From Microbispora sp. ZYX-F-249 (lineage in GTDB: Bacteria; Actinomycetota; Actinomycetes; Streptosporangiales; Streptosporangiaceae), in contig NZ_JBDJAW010000031.1 in NCBI RefSeq assembly GCF_039649665.1, forward strand, positions 26,534-90,533: a DNA stretch of 64,000 nucleotides. The letters are read 5' to 3'. The notes under the pieces are model-generated. The model was not told where the DNA came from, searched no databases, and saw nothing but the letters and a program-made list of their open reading frames with translations. Positions within the stretch are counted from its first letter, which is position 1, and each line of letters opens with the position of its first letter. Below are positions 28,342 to 38,296 of the stretch, in pieces. The position numbers were made by a program, and so were the translations under genes.

Positions 28342-28376
28342 CATGCCTCTTTCCCCACTCTTGCGGACAAGGCACA

Positions 28377-28405
28377 AGTATTCGCAGGGATCAGCTATCC
28401 GCCAA
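28377..28405 (-). promoter_or_regulatory. Candidate promoter of the peptide-TPR operon
   Basis: On the minus strand, TTGGCG (28405-28400), a 17-nt spacer, then AATACT (28382-28377), each about 4/6 to the housekeeping consensus. It lies in the GNAT-peptide gap and would give a ~30-nt leader to the peptide ATG. Confidence 0.4.
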
Positions 28406-28421
28406 GGGATGGAAGCATTAT

Positions 28422-28988
28422 CTATCGGGAGAAAAGCGGGGAGACCACGCCATTTAGCTGCTTCTCGATATAAATCACCACGTTGTCGCCGCATACCTCG
28501 CGCCGTAACTCCCGCCAGCCGGATTTGCGGTAGAGCTCCAGCGCGGCGACCTGGCGCAGAGTGGTGTCACCGCGCAACGTCGAGTATCCGAGCCGGCGCG
28601 CCCGCTCCTCGAGCTCCTGCGTGATCCGCGCGCCGTAACCGCGCCGCTGGTGATCGGGGTGGACGCGCAGCCGGCACATCTCGGCCGTGTCGGCGTCGAT
28701 GCGCCGCAGGCCGCCCATCGCGACGAGCCCCGCCCCGGGCACCTCTCCGACGAGGAAGTCACCCCCGGCCGTCAGGTAGATCTCGGTGATCCGGGGGAAG
28801 TCGTCGTCATAGTAGACGCCGTCCCCCGGCACCACACCCACCTGTGCCAGGCCGATCTGATGGAGGGACCACACCGCGTCGAGGTCCGACCAGCGGTACC
28901 GCCGGATCCTCAGCGGTGCGATCCCGCTCTCCTCGCCTCTCACGGGATCTCCCGGCTCGAAATCTCCCGCCAGCGCGTCTCCTGCCAC
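28422..28988 (-). CDS. GNAT N-acetyltransferase
   Basis: 188 aa from GTG 28988; an alternative GTG at 28943 has better-spaced GGGAG upstream. The GNAT core is clear: CRLRVHPDHQRRGYGARITQELEERARRLG (acetyl-CoA loop) and ALELYRKSGWREL. It lies 21 nt downstream of the XRE-TPR regulator on the same strand and upstream of the peptide gene. Substrate unknown; acetylation of the neighbouring Lys-rich peptide is a testable idea only. Confidence 0.85.
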   Translation of the reverse strand: MAGDALAGDFEPGDPVRGEESGIAPLRIRRYRWSDLDAVWSLHQIGLAQVGVVPGDGVYYDDDFPRITEIYLTAGGDFLVGEVPGAGLVAMGGLRRIDADTAEMCRLRVHPDHQRRGYGARITQELEERARRLGYSTLRGDTTLRQVAALELYRKSGWRELRREVCGDNVVIYIEKQLNGVVSPLFSR

Positions 28989-29009
28989 ACGTCCTCCTTG
29001 CTCCCCACG

Positions 29010-30599
29010 TCACCCGATGTCCCGGACCAGCTCCGGCGGGATCGTGACGCGGCTCTGCTTGATCACCTCGCAGAACTCCTGCAGCCGGGCGGAGTCGCCG
29101 TGCTTGGCCCTGATCGCCTTCACCAGGTCGTACGCCGGTTTGAGCAGCAGGTCGGTCCGGTAGTCCTTGTCGACCAGGTCGATGGCCTCCTGGCCCAGCT
29201 TGAGCGCTGCCTCGACGTCGCCGTCGATGAGCCGGCACATCGCCCGGTCGAACCGGATCAGGGTCTGGTCGAGCAGGTCCTCGTCCGTGTACTTGTCGAG
29301 CGCCTGCTGCAGGATCACGTCGGCCTCCACGGTCTGCCCCAGCTTCACCAGGACGTCGCCCTGGTAGAAGTAGAGCTGCCGCTCGGTGTAGCCGAAGGCC
29401 GGATCCTCCCGGTCGCTGTCGCTCATCTGCTGGAAGGCCGCCCGGGCGCGGTGCAGCGCCCGCTTGGCCTGTTCGACCACCTCGTGCCGCGAGCCGTTGA
29501 CGCCGGCGATCTTCGCCAGCGCCCTCGCTTCGACGACCGGCGCCATGGTCCGGGCGGCGCACGGGGTGTGGCCGGCCAGGTCGCGGCTCTTCTTCGCCAG
29601 CGTGAGCGCCTCGCGCGGGTCGCCGTAGTAGAGCGGCACCAGCGCCTCGCGGGCGGTGACCCAGGCGCGCAGGGCACGGTCTCCGGTCTCGTCCGCCGCC
29701 ATCCGGCCGGTGCGGAAGAACGAGCGGGCCAGCCGCTGGTCCCCCAGGTCGATCATGATCATCCCGGAGAGCCCGGCGAGCTGTGCGGCCATCCGGCACA
29801 GCCGCTCCTGCACGTCGATGGGCTGGCGGCGGTCCATGGCCTTGCGCACGGCGGTGAACTCGAGCATCACGTCGCAGAGCAGACGTACGGGCGGGGTGTT
29901 CATGTACTGCCGCCCGAAGCCGGACGTGGCCTGCTCCCACTGGTCGAGCATCGCCGGCGAGACGGTGGCCGCGACCATGGTCTCGTCCATACGCCGACGG
30001 AGGTTCTCCACCGCGCCGAGCACCTGCTCGTCGAGCTCCTGGAGGCCGGCCGCCCCCACGGCGCCGCCGGCGAGGAGCCTCAATAGCGTCCTCCGTAGCA
30101 CGTTCTCGTCCTCCTCGCCCCCGTTCACCGTGGGGGTTTCGCCGCCCGACGGGGCCGGCGCACCCCACGGAGCGGGTGAAGTGTTAGGTCTGTCCTCTTC
30201 TGGGGCTCCACTACTCGATTCGGCGAGGTGTCCGTGGCCGCAGATGCACGGGCTCTCGAACCCGAGAGCCAGCGGTTCCACCCGATAGACCGAGCACAGG
30301 TAGTGGAGATACTCCGGGCCGGGCCGCTTCATCCCCGACTCGTACGCGGACAGTAGCGTCTCTCCGATGCCGGGGACGGCTTTTCCGTCTCTCTCGAAGA
30401 GAGCGCGCACCTGCTCGATCACGTCGGCGAGCGCCACACCGTGCGAGAGGCGATGTGCCTTGATCCGGGTCGTGCCGAACTGTGGCCCGCAGTCGTTGTG
30501 GATCTCCTCGGCGATCTGGGCCAGGCTGCGCCCGGCGGCCAGGCCCCGCGCCCGGATCCGGCGCGCGATCTCCGTCTCCCTGTGTTGCCTGCCGGACAT
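29010..30599 (-). CDS. XRE-type HTH regulator with TPR-like sensor domain
   Basis: 529 aa from ATG 30599, with GAGAGGGG just upstream; the frame continues to 30809 but the added residues are low-complexity. The HTH part covers about 10-90 (ARGLAAGRSLAQIAEEIH, GETLLSAYESGMKRPGPEYL), followed by a CXCGHGHL motif and a Pro/Gly linker. The C-terminal ~380 residues are helical TPR-like repeats. XRE-TPR regulators often respond to peptides in Gram-positives (RNPP family). Here the nearby tiny peptide makes a peptide-sensing role attractive but unproven. Divergent from a small conserved-looking protein. Confidence 0.85.
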   Translation of the reverse strand: MSGRQHRETEIARRIRARGLAAGRSLAQIAEEIHNDCGPQFGTTRIKAHRLSHGVALADVIEQVRALFERDGKAVPGIGETLLSAYESGMKRPGPEYLHYLCSVYRVEPLALGFESPCICGHGHLAESSSGAPEEDRPNTSPAPWGAPAPSGGETPTVNGGEEDENVLRRTLLRLLAGGAVGAAGLQELDEQVLGAVENLRRRMDETMVAATVSPAMLDQWEQATSGFGRQYMNTPPVRLLCDVMLEFTAVRKAMDRRQPIDVQERLCRMAAQLAGLSGMIMIDLGDQRLARSFFRTGRMAADETGDRALRAWVTAREALVPLYYGDPREALTLAKKSRDLAGHTPCAARTMAPVVEARALAKIAGVNGSRHEVVEQAKRALHRARAAFQQMSDSDREDPAFGYTERQLYFYQGDVLVKLGQTVEADVILQQALDKYTDEDLLDQTLIRFDRAMCRLIDGDVEAALKLGQEAIDLVDKDYRTDLLLKPAYDLVKAIRAKHGDSARLQEFCEVIKQSRVTIPPELVRDIG

Positions 30600-30701
30600 T
30601 CCGGCCCCTCTCTCGTGGCCGGCCGCGCTAGCAGCCCGTGGTCTCGAGCGGTCCTCACCTTGTGACGGAGAGTGACGCTGCCGTCGCGCTCCGCCCACAA
30701 C

Positions 30702-30731
30702 ATAATGATGGACCATAGTTGGCGCGGCCAA
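30702..30731 (-). promoter_or_regulatory. Candidate promoter of the XRE-TPR regulator
   Basis: Minus strand TTGGCC (30731-30726), 18-nt spacer, CATTAT (30707-30702). It is located ~100 nt upstream of the regulator ATG in the 335-nt divergent gap 30600-30934. Confidence 0.4.
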
Positions 30732-30773
30732 GCCCCCAACCTGAACGTGCCGACTAAGGATCGTCTCCCGATA

Positions 30774-30810
30774 GGGGTTTTCTTTCAACCAACATGGGTT
30801 TTCCTTCACC
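30774..30810. repeat. Paired direct repeats in the divergent XRE promoter region
   Basis: GGGGTTTTCTTTCAACC (30774-30790) and GGGTTTTCCTTCACC (30796-30810) are near-identical direct repeats about 22 nt apart, roughly two helical turns, in otherwise GC-rich DNA. Candidate binding sites for the XRE regulator. A TTGACC / CATCTT promoter-like pair for the divergent small gene follows at 30831-30859. Confidence 0.45.
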
Positions 30811-30934
30811 TCAGCCGCGTGCGGCCCTCGTTGACCCGAGCACTTCTGTGAGCCATCTTTGGCGCACCAGAGTGAACAGACGGGAACGCAAAGTACACAT
30901 TCCGCCCGCGAACGGAAATGAAGGAGGACCCACG

Positions 30935-31195
30935 GTGGGGGAGGACGATTTCCGGCGCCTGGAACATCTGGTGGCCGAACTCGACGCCCGGGGCCTGCTC
31001 GCGCGAGTCGTGCGCACCCCGTCGGGCCGCGCCTACGTGCGCGTGATCAACCCCGACGCGACGAGCCTCACGGAGAACGTCGTCTGCCAGGCGGCCGACT
31101 ACTGGTGGTCCTGGGGTGAGCGGATGCACCGGGCGGACGACCCCGCCGGAGCGGCCACGAAGGTGGCCCGTGTGCTCGCCGCGGTGAGCGAGTAG
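30935..31195 (+). CDS. Small conserved-type actinobacterial protein
   Basis: 86 aa from GTG 30935, with AAGGAGGA 7 nt upstream. Mixed alpha/beta composition with Trp-rich YWWSWGERMHRADDPAGAATKVARVL. This resembles a family of ~80-residue actinobacterial proteins encoded beside XRE regulators, of unknown function. Divergent from the XRE-TPR gene, so probably part of the same regulatory locus. Confidence 0.75.
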   Translation: MGEDDFRRLEHLVAELDARGLLARVVRTPSGRAYVRVINPDATSLTENVVCQAADYWWSWGERMHRADDPAGAATKVARVLAAVSE

Positions 31196-31671
31196 GGGAA
31201 GGCGGCGGCCCCAAGGTGGGAGCACGGTGAAAACGCAGTCGCCGTGGGCCGCCGCGATCACCGCGGCCACGGGGGCGGGCAGGACGCCCGGTGCGGAGCG
31301 TGGCCGTCGCGCCGCCCCGGCGCGACGGCGACGCTGCGGCGTCCCGCCCGCCCCGACCCGTCCGCATTCCGGCACGACCGGCGGGCCGACCGGCCCGCCG
31401 GCACCATGGACCGCCGTCCGGCCCCGTCGAGCAGGTGGGGCCGGGCGGTGATCGGGGGGGATCCCCCACTTGGAGAACGGCGACGGGCACGCTTCCGGGT
31501 GCGCGCCCGCGTCCTGCCACACCGTCACTGGAGCGTGTCCGGTCCGCCCTCCGCGGCCCCGGACGGGACGCGCTTCCGTCTTCCCCGGCGATGTGACGGA
31601 GGCCGGATCAGTCGGCAGTATTGGCTACGTTCATGACCTGCCGTTGATCCGATCCAGGGGGGATCCACCTC
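31196..31671. other. Intergenic region with two hairpins
   Basis: 476 nt with no convincing CDS. Two perfect hairpins: 31305-31327 (10-bp stem CGTCGCGCCG, CCC loop) and 31378-31401 (10-bp stem CCGGCGGGCC, 4-nt loop), likely terminators of the small upstream gene. The last ~60 nt are A/T-richer and should contain the mscS promoter. Confidence 0.55.
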
Positions 31672-32682
31672 GTGTTGCCGCTGTCACCCGCGACGCCAGA
31701 TCCTGAGCCGACCGTTCTGGACCCCACGGAGATGGGGCAGCAGGTGATGAAGGCGTGTGATAACAACGACGGCATCTTCTGCACCGTCTTGAACAGCGCC
31801 TTTCCGAAGAAGGACTTCCCGGCCTGGATACAGCTCGTCGCGGGCATCGTGGACGTCCTGCTGCTGATCGTCCTGATCCTGGCCGGAGCGATGATCATCC
31901 GGAAGGTCGTCCACCGGCTGATCACCCGGCTCACCGTGCGGGCCAGCGTCGGCGTGCTGCCGGAGCGGCTGCGCGGCAAGGCCGTGCTGACCAGCACGGA
32001 GGCCGCAGCGGCGATCATGACCGAGCGCCGCCGGGCACGCGCCGAGACGATGGGCTCGGTGCTGCGGAGTCTCGCGTCCGTCGTGATCCTGGGCACCGCG
32101 GCTCTGATGATCTTCGCGAAGCTCGGGGTCGAACTGGCGCCGCTGCTCACGAGTGTCGGAATCATCGGTGTGGCGGTCGGCTTCGGCGCCCAGGAGCTGG
32201 TCAAGGACTTCATCGCGGGCATGTTCATGCTGCTGGAGGACCAGTACGGCGTGGGCGACGTGATCGACACCGGTGTGGCCGTCGGCACGGTGGAGGCCGT
32301 CACGCTCCGCATCACCCGCCTGCGCGACGCGGACGGCAAGGTCTGGTACGTGCGCAACGGCACGATCACCCGCATCGGCAACGAGTCGCAGGGCTGGTCG
32401 AGGGCCCTGGTGGACGTCCCGGTCCCGTACGACAGCGACGTGGCGACGGTCCGCGACCTGCTCACGAACATCGCCCACGACATGTGGGAGGACCCGGAGT
32501 ACCGGGACACGGTCATCGTCGAGGAGCCGCAGGTCTTCGGCCTCGAGTCGGTGTCGGGCTCGTCCGTCATCTTCCGCGTCACCGCGAAGACCGTGCCCGC
32601 GCGGCACCTGGAGGTCGCCCGTGAGCTGCGCCTGCGGGTGAAGCGCGCCTTCGACGACAAGAGCCTCACCTTCGCCGCCTGA
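31672..32682 (+). CDS. MscS-family mechanosensitive channel
   Basis: 336 aa from GTG 31672. A ~50-residue N-terminus precedes TM segments near 57-83 and 128-170. The MscS pore and beta-domain follow: LTSVGIIGVAVGFGAQELVKDFIAGMFMLLEDQYGVGDVIDTG. The channel releases solutes on hypo-osmotic shock. It is the first of three co-directional genes (mscS, glbO, GH13); a palindrome just after its stop could separate the transcription units. Confidence 0.9.
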   Translation: MLPLSPATPDPEPTVLDPTEMGQQVMKACDNNDGIFCTVLNSAFPKKDFPAWIQLVAGIVDVLLLIVLILAGAMIIRKVVHRLITRLTVRASVGVLPERLRGKAVLTSTEAAAAIMTERRRARAETMGSVLRSLASVVILGTAALMIFAKLGVELAPLLTSVGIIGVAVGFGAQELVKDFIAGMFMLLEDQYGVGDVIDTGVAVGTVEAVTLRITRLRDADGKVWYVRNGTITRIGNESQGWSRALVDVPVPYDSDVATVRDLLTNIAHDMWEDPEYRDTVIVEEPQVFGLESVSGSSVIFRVTAKTVPARHLEVARELRLRVKRAFDDKSLTFAA

Positions 32683-32685
32683 CCT

Positions 32686-32697
32686 TACCGATCGGTA
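32686..32697. promoter_or_regulatory. TACCGATCGGTA palindrome and leaderless-like promoter of glbO
   Basis: Perfect 12-nt palindrome TACCGATCGGTA, overlapping the expected promoter of glbO. TAGGCT at 32705-32710 is a plausible -10 only 6 nt before the GTG, implying a leaderless transcript. The same TACCGNNCGGTA pattern precedes the amidase at 13757. Confidence 0.45.
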
Positions 32698-32716
32698 GCT
32701 GGCCTAGGCTGAAATC

Positions 32717-33100
32717 GTGACCAGCGAGCAGACCCTGTCCTTCTACGAGGCAGTCGGCGGCGAGGAGACCTTTCAGCGGCTCGTCCACCGGTTCTACCAG
32801 GGCGTCGCGGACGACCCCCTGCTGCGCCCGATGTACCCCGAGGAGGACCTGACCGGCGCGGAGGAGCGGCTGCGCCTGTTCCTCATGCAGTACTGGGGCG
32901 GCCCGAGGACCTACAGCGAGCAGCGCGGCCACCCCCGGCTGCGGATGCGGCATGTGCCGTTCGTCGTCGACGACGCGGCACGCGACGCCTGGCTCAGGCA
33001 CATGGGCGAGGCCGTACGCTCCCTCGAACTGCCGGCCGAGCTGGAGAAGCAGCTGTGGGACTACCTCGTCTACGCCGCCCACAGCATGGTCAACGCTTAA
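32717..33100 (+). CDS. glbO: Group II truncated haemoglobin
   Basis: 127 aa from GTG 32717. Truncated-globin 2-on-2 fold of the GlbO type: [28 protein letters not shown] (helices A-B with the distal Tyr), MQYWGGP, and proximal His in [12 protein letters not shown]. Heme protein thought to handle O2, NO or peroxide. Followed by a GH13 glucosidase after 30 nt. Confidence 0.93.
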   Translation: MTSEQTLSFYEAVGGEETFQRLVHRFYQGVADDPLLRPMYPEEDLTGAEERLRLFLMQYWGGPRTYSEQRGHPRLRMRHVPFVVDDAARDAWLRHMGEAVRSLELPAELEKQLWDYLVYAAHSMVNA

Positions 33101-33130
33101 GCAACGGAAGCAGCGGGCAGCCAAGGACAC

Positions 33131-34681
33131 ATGGAAACAACCCCCTGGTGGCGTGATGCCGTTGTCTATGAGATCTATGTCCGCAGCTTCGCCGACGCCT
33201 CGGGCGACGGTACGGGCGACCTGGCGGGAATCAGGGACCGCCTGCCGTACCTCGCCGAGCTCGGCGTCGACGCTGTCTGGCTGACCCCCTTCTACCCCTC
33301 CCCCATGGCCGACGGCGGCTACGACGTCGCCGACTACCGCGACGTGGACCCGTTGTTCGGATCGCTGGCCGACTTCGACGACCTGGTCGCCGACGCGCAC
33401 GCGCACGGCCTGCGGCTGATGGTGGACATCGTGCCGAACCACAGCTCGTCGGCCCACCCCTGGTTCCAGAAGGCCCTGGCGTCCCCCAGGGGCTCGCAGG
33501 AGCGCGAGCGGTACATGTTCCGGGACGGCGGCCCCGAGCGCGGCGGAAGCGGCCACGGAGAGCCGAACAACTGGCTGTCCACCTTCGGGGGCCCGGCGTG
33601 GACCCAGGTGCCCGACGGGCAGTGGTACCTCCACCTGTTCGCGCCCGAGCAGCCCGACTTCAACTGGCGCAATCCCGAGGTGCGGGAGGAGTTCCTCGAC
33701 ATCCTCCGGTTCTGGCTCGACCGGGGAGTGGACGGCTTCCGGATCGACGTCGCGATGGGCCTGATCAAGGAGGAGGGGCTGCCCGACACGGACCCGGGCT
33801 TCGGGGCGCGGTCGCCCATCTGGAGCCGGCCGGAGGTGCACGACATCTACCGCGAGTGGCGGCGGGTGCTCGACGCCTACCCGGGCACCCGCGTCGCCAT
33901 CGGCGAGGTCTGGACCGACTCCGCCGAGGACCTGGCGTTGTACGTGCGGCCGGACGAGCTGCACCAGAGCTTCAACTTCGCCTGGCTGGAGGCCCCCTGG
34001 TCGGCCACGGCCTTCCGCAAGGTCATCGACGACACCCTCAAGGCCGTCACCTCGCCGACCTGGGTGCTGTCCAACCACGACGTCGTACGGCACGTGACCC
34101 GCTACGGCCAGGGGTCGCTCGACCCGGGGGCCGGCCTGGCACGGGCTCGCGCGGCGCTGCTCGCCATGCTCGCCCTGCCGGGGTCGGCCTATCTGTACCA
34201 GGGTGAGGAACTCGGGCTGCCCGAGGTGACCGATCTCCCACCCGAGTCACGGCAGGACCCGATCTTCGCGCGGTCGAACGGCGAGGTGCCGGGCCGCGAC
34301 GGCTGCCGGGTGCCGCTGCCCTGGTCGGGCACCGAGCCGCCGTACGGATTCGGGCCGGGCGGCTCGTGGCTGCCGCAGCCGGCGGACTGGGCCGACCTCA
34401 CGGCCGAGCGGCAGGCGGCCGACCCGTCCTCGACGCTGTGGTTCTACCGCCGGGCGCTGCAGACGCGGCGGGAGCTGCGCGGCACCCTGCCCGACGCCAT
34501 CACCTGGCTGGAGTCTCCGGAGGAGACGCTGTTGTTCCGGCGCGGCCGCCTGATCTGCGTGATCAACTGTGGTGAGGGCGCGGTCACGCTGCCGCCTCAC
34601 GACCAGGTGCTGATCACCAGCGGTCCGCTCGACGGCACCTCTCTGCCCGCCGACACCGCGGCCTGGCTGCTCGCGGACTGA
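33131..34681 (+). CDS. GH13 alpha-glucosidase
   Basis: 516 aa. Alpha-amylase superfamily retaining enzyme: nucleophile Asp206 in DGFRIDVAM, acid/base Glu259 in IGEVW, and stabiliser Asp317 in LSNHDVVRH. Opening WWRDAVVYEIYVRSFADASGDGTGDL fits oligo-1,6-glucosidase or alpha-glucosidase (AglA-like) enzymes. No signal peptide, so it acts on imported malto-oligosaccharides in the cytosol. Trehalose synthase is a less likely alternative given its larger usual size. Confidence 0.92.
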   Translation: METTPWWRDAVVYEIYVRSFADASGDGTGDLAGIRDRLPYLAELGVDAVWLTPFYPSPMADGGYDVADYRDVDPLFGSLADFDDLVADAHAHGLRLMVDIVPNHSSSAHPWFQKALASPRGSQERERYMFRDGGPERGGSGHGEPNNWLSTFGGPAWTQVPDGQWYLHLFAPEQPDFNWRNPEVREEFLDILRFWLDRGVDGFRIDVAMGLIKEEGLPDTDPGFGARSPIWSRPEVHDIYREWRRVLDAYPGTRVAIGEVWTDSAEDLALYVRPDELHQSFNFAWLEAPWSATAFRKVIDDTLKAVTSPTWVLSNHDVVRHVTRYGQGSLDPGAGLARARAALLAMLALPGSAYLYQGEELGLPEVTDLPPESRQDPIFARSNGEVPGRDGCRVPLPWSGTEPPYGFGPGGSWLPQPADWADLTAERQAADPSSTLWFYRRALQTRRELRGTLPDAITWLESPEETLLFRRGRLICVINCGEGAVTLPPHDQVLITSGPLDGTSLPADTAAWLLAD

Positions 34682-34766
34682 CCTCGCCATGTCCCCGGGG
34701 CCGGCCGCGGGCCCTCGCCGTCGCGGCCGGTCGCCGGCCGTTCCGATGCCGGACGCCGTGCACGGG

Positions 34767-34798
34767 ACGCGCCGGTGCCCCGTCCCGTCCCGGCGCGT
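34767..34798. terminator. Hairpin between convergent genes
   Basis: ACGCGCCGG / CCGGCGCGT, 9-bp stem with 14-nt loop, between GH13 and thioesterase 3' ends in a GC-rich 140-nt gap. Confidence 0.5.
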
Positions 34799-34821
34799 GA
34801 CCGGCGATGGGGGCGCCGGCC

Positions 34822-35256
34822 TCAGGACGGGAAGGAGAACCGCTTGAGGTAGGCGAGTTCGTCCTCGTCGAGCCTGCGGGGACGGGCGGCCCCGGCGTCG
34901 TAGGCGACCATGATCGTGCGCGCCTCGACGTAGAGCGTCTCGTCGTCGCGGATCTCGTACGCAAGGGTGAAGCGGACCCTGGAGATCTCGGTCACCCACA
35001 CCTCGACACGTACCGGGTCGGTGCGGAAGGTCAGGGGCCGACGGTAGTCGATCTCGTGCCGGGCCACCACGAGGTCCTGACGGCGACCGGCGTCCTCGCG
35101 CGGCCGGTCCCACAGCATGGACACCCGCGCGTCCTCGAGGTAGTCGAAGAAGCGGACGTTGTTGACGTGTCCCAAGCTGTCGATGTCGGCGAAGCGCACC
35201 TTGCGCTCGAAAACGTAGCGGGTCATCTGATCCGGGAGGTCACGCAGCTCGGTCAC
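34822..35256 (-). CDS. Acyl-CoA thioesterase (hotdog fold)
   Basis: 144 aa. 4HBT-type hotdog protein: FADIDSLGHVNNVRFFDYLEDAR near 22-44 holds the catalytic Asp and family HVNN. It hydrolyses acyl-CoA; chain specificity unknown. Co-directional with and 63 nt downstream of ettA. Confidence 0.9.
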   Translation of the reverse strand: MTELRDLPDQMTRYVFERKVRFADIDSLGHVNNVRFFDYLEDARVSMLWDRPREDAGRRQDLVVARHEIDYRRPLTFRTDPVRVEVWVTEISRVRFTLAYEIRDDETLYVEARTIMVAYDAGAARPRRLDEDELAYLKRFSFPS

Positions 35257-35319
35257 CGGTCAAACCTAACGGGCGCCCGTCCCCCGCCCGGTGGCGGGGG
35301 ACGCGGGCCGTTGGTCCGA

Positions 35320-36984
<1,665 letters not shown>

Positions 36985-36994
36985 ACCGTCAAGC

Positions 36995-38296
36995 CTAGGG
37001 GATAGCACCGGCAGCGCCGTCCGCGCTGCGGGGAGGCGGGGCCACGGGGGCGGCGGGGAGGCAGACCCTGTCCCTGCCGAGCTCCTTGGCGCGGTAGAGG
37101 GCGAGGTCGGCGGCGGCCAGCAACTCGATGAGATCCTCACCGTGCACGTTCATGATGGCCACCCCGGCGGAGACCGTGACCGTGACCGTCGCCTGCTCGG
37201 CGGGGACCACCATCCGGCCCACCCGGGCGCGCAGCCGCTCGGCCACCCTCCGCGCCTCGTGCACGTCGGCGCCCGGCAGCAGCACGACGAACTCCTCGCC
37301 GCCGAACCGCCCGACCACGTCGTACTCGCGCAGCTGGGTGCGGAGGGTGGCCGCCACCTGGGCGAGGACCTGGTCGCCGACCAGGTGGCCATAGGTGTCG
37401 TTGACCTTCTTGAAGTGGTCGATGTCCACCAGGACCAGCGCGAGGGTGTCCCCGGTCCGCTGGGCCCTGACGATCTCCGTGTCCGCCTCCCGCTGCCAGG
37501 CGGCCGCGTTCAGCAGGCCCGTCTTCGGGTCCGTACGGGCCGCGGCCTGCAACTGCGCGTGCAGCAGGCTCCGCTGGAGCAGCACGACGGGCGGCAGCAC
37601 GAGCAGCAGCAGTGCCAGGTTGAGCCCGCAGACGGCCGCGACGAGCACGCCGAGGCAGAGCTCGACCGCGTCGAGGAGGACGCGTTCGCGGTCCCACAGG
37701 ACCTCGCCCCAGCGGCCTTCGGGGTCCGACGCGTGCGCCGCGACCGCGATCAGCGCGGTGTTGAGCACCGTGAACAGCACCGCGCAGGCCGCCGCGACCG
37801 CGATCGGCCCGCCCTCCCCCGACGACAGGTGCGAGGGAACCGGGATCGAGCGATGGAAGACCGCCGAGGCGGAGGCCGCCGCGAGCCCGATCGCCGCGGC
37901 GCTGAACACGCGGCGGTACAGCACCGTCGCCCGGACCCTGAGCTGCAGCAGGATCTGCATCGGTATGGGCGCGAGCAGGGCGTAGACCGGCGGAAGCAGG
38001 AACGCCACCGGCAACCACCAGGCGGACAGCAGGTCGCGGGACACACCGGCCGGCATGCCGAGACGGCGGGTCGCCTCGATGCACACCGCACCGCACGCGG
38101 TGAGCGCCGCGAACATCACCAGGTGAGGGGCGTGGAACGCGGTGGACCTCGCCAGCACGGCGATCAGGACCGCGTCGAACGCCACGATCGCGCACACGTA
38201 GGACACGAGTGCGGGCGGCTGGGCCAGCAGCGGCCAGCGACTTCGCGAGCAGATCGCGCTTCGCGGCCTGGCCGAGGTCTGACCGGTCACCGTCAT
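36995..38296 (-). CDS. Membrane GGDEF diguanylate cyclase
   Basis: 433 aa from ATG 38296 (GGGGGGCGGG just upstream); ATG 38335 is an alternative. About seven hydrophobic segments (20-250) precede a GGDEF domain: DIDHFKKVNDTYGH, active site GGEEF, and an inhibitory-site RxxD (REYD) five residues before GGEEF. All residues for c-di-GMP synthesis and product inhibition are present. C-di-GMP controls development through BldD in Streptomyces; the same role is plausible here. Upstream of ettA on the same strand. Confidence 0.88.
   Translation of the reverse strand: MTVTGQTSARPRSAICSRSRWPLLAQPPALVSYVCAIVAFDAVLIAVLARSTAFHAPHLVMFAALTACGAVCIEATRRLGMPAGVSRDLLSAWWLPVAFLLPPVYALLAPIPMQILLQLRVRATVLYRRVFSAAAIGLAAASASAVFHRSIPVPSHLSSGEGGPIAVAAACAVLFTVLNTALIAVAAHASDPEGRWGEVLWDRERVLLDAVELCLGVLVAAVCGLNLALLLLVLPPVVLLQRSLLHAQLQAAARTDPKTGLLNAAAWQREADTEIVRAQRTGDTLALVLVDIDHFKKVNDTYGHLVGDQVLAQVAATLRTQLREYDVVGRFGGEEFVVLLPGADVHEARRVAERLRARVGRMVVPAEQATVTVTVSAGVAIMNVHGEDLIELLAAADLALYRAKELGRDRVCLPAAPVAPPPRSADGAAGAIP

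Noticed and set aside
28345..28494. Longer (75-codon) version of the peptide gene
   Set aside because: The extra part overlaps the GNAT 3' end, has no ribosome binding site and lies across the likely promoter.
31227..31636. Several short open frames in the gap before mscS
   Set aside because: All are Arg/Pro/Ala-rich, cross strong hairpins and have no ribosome binding site.
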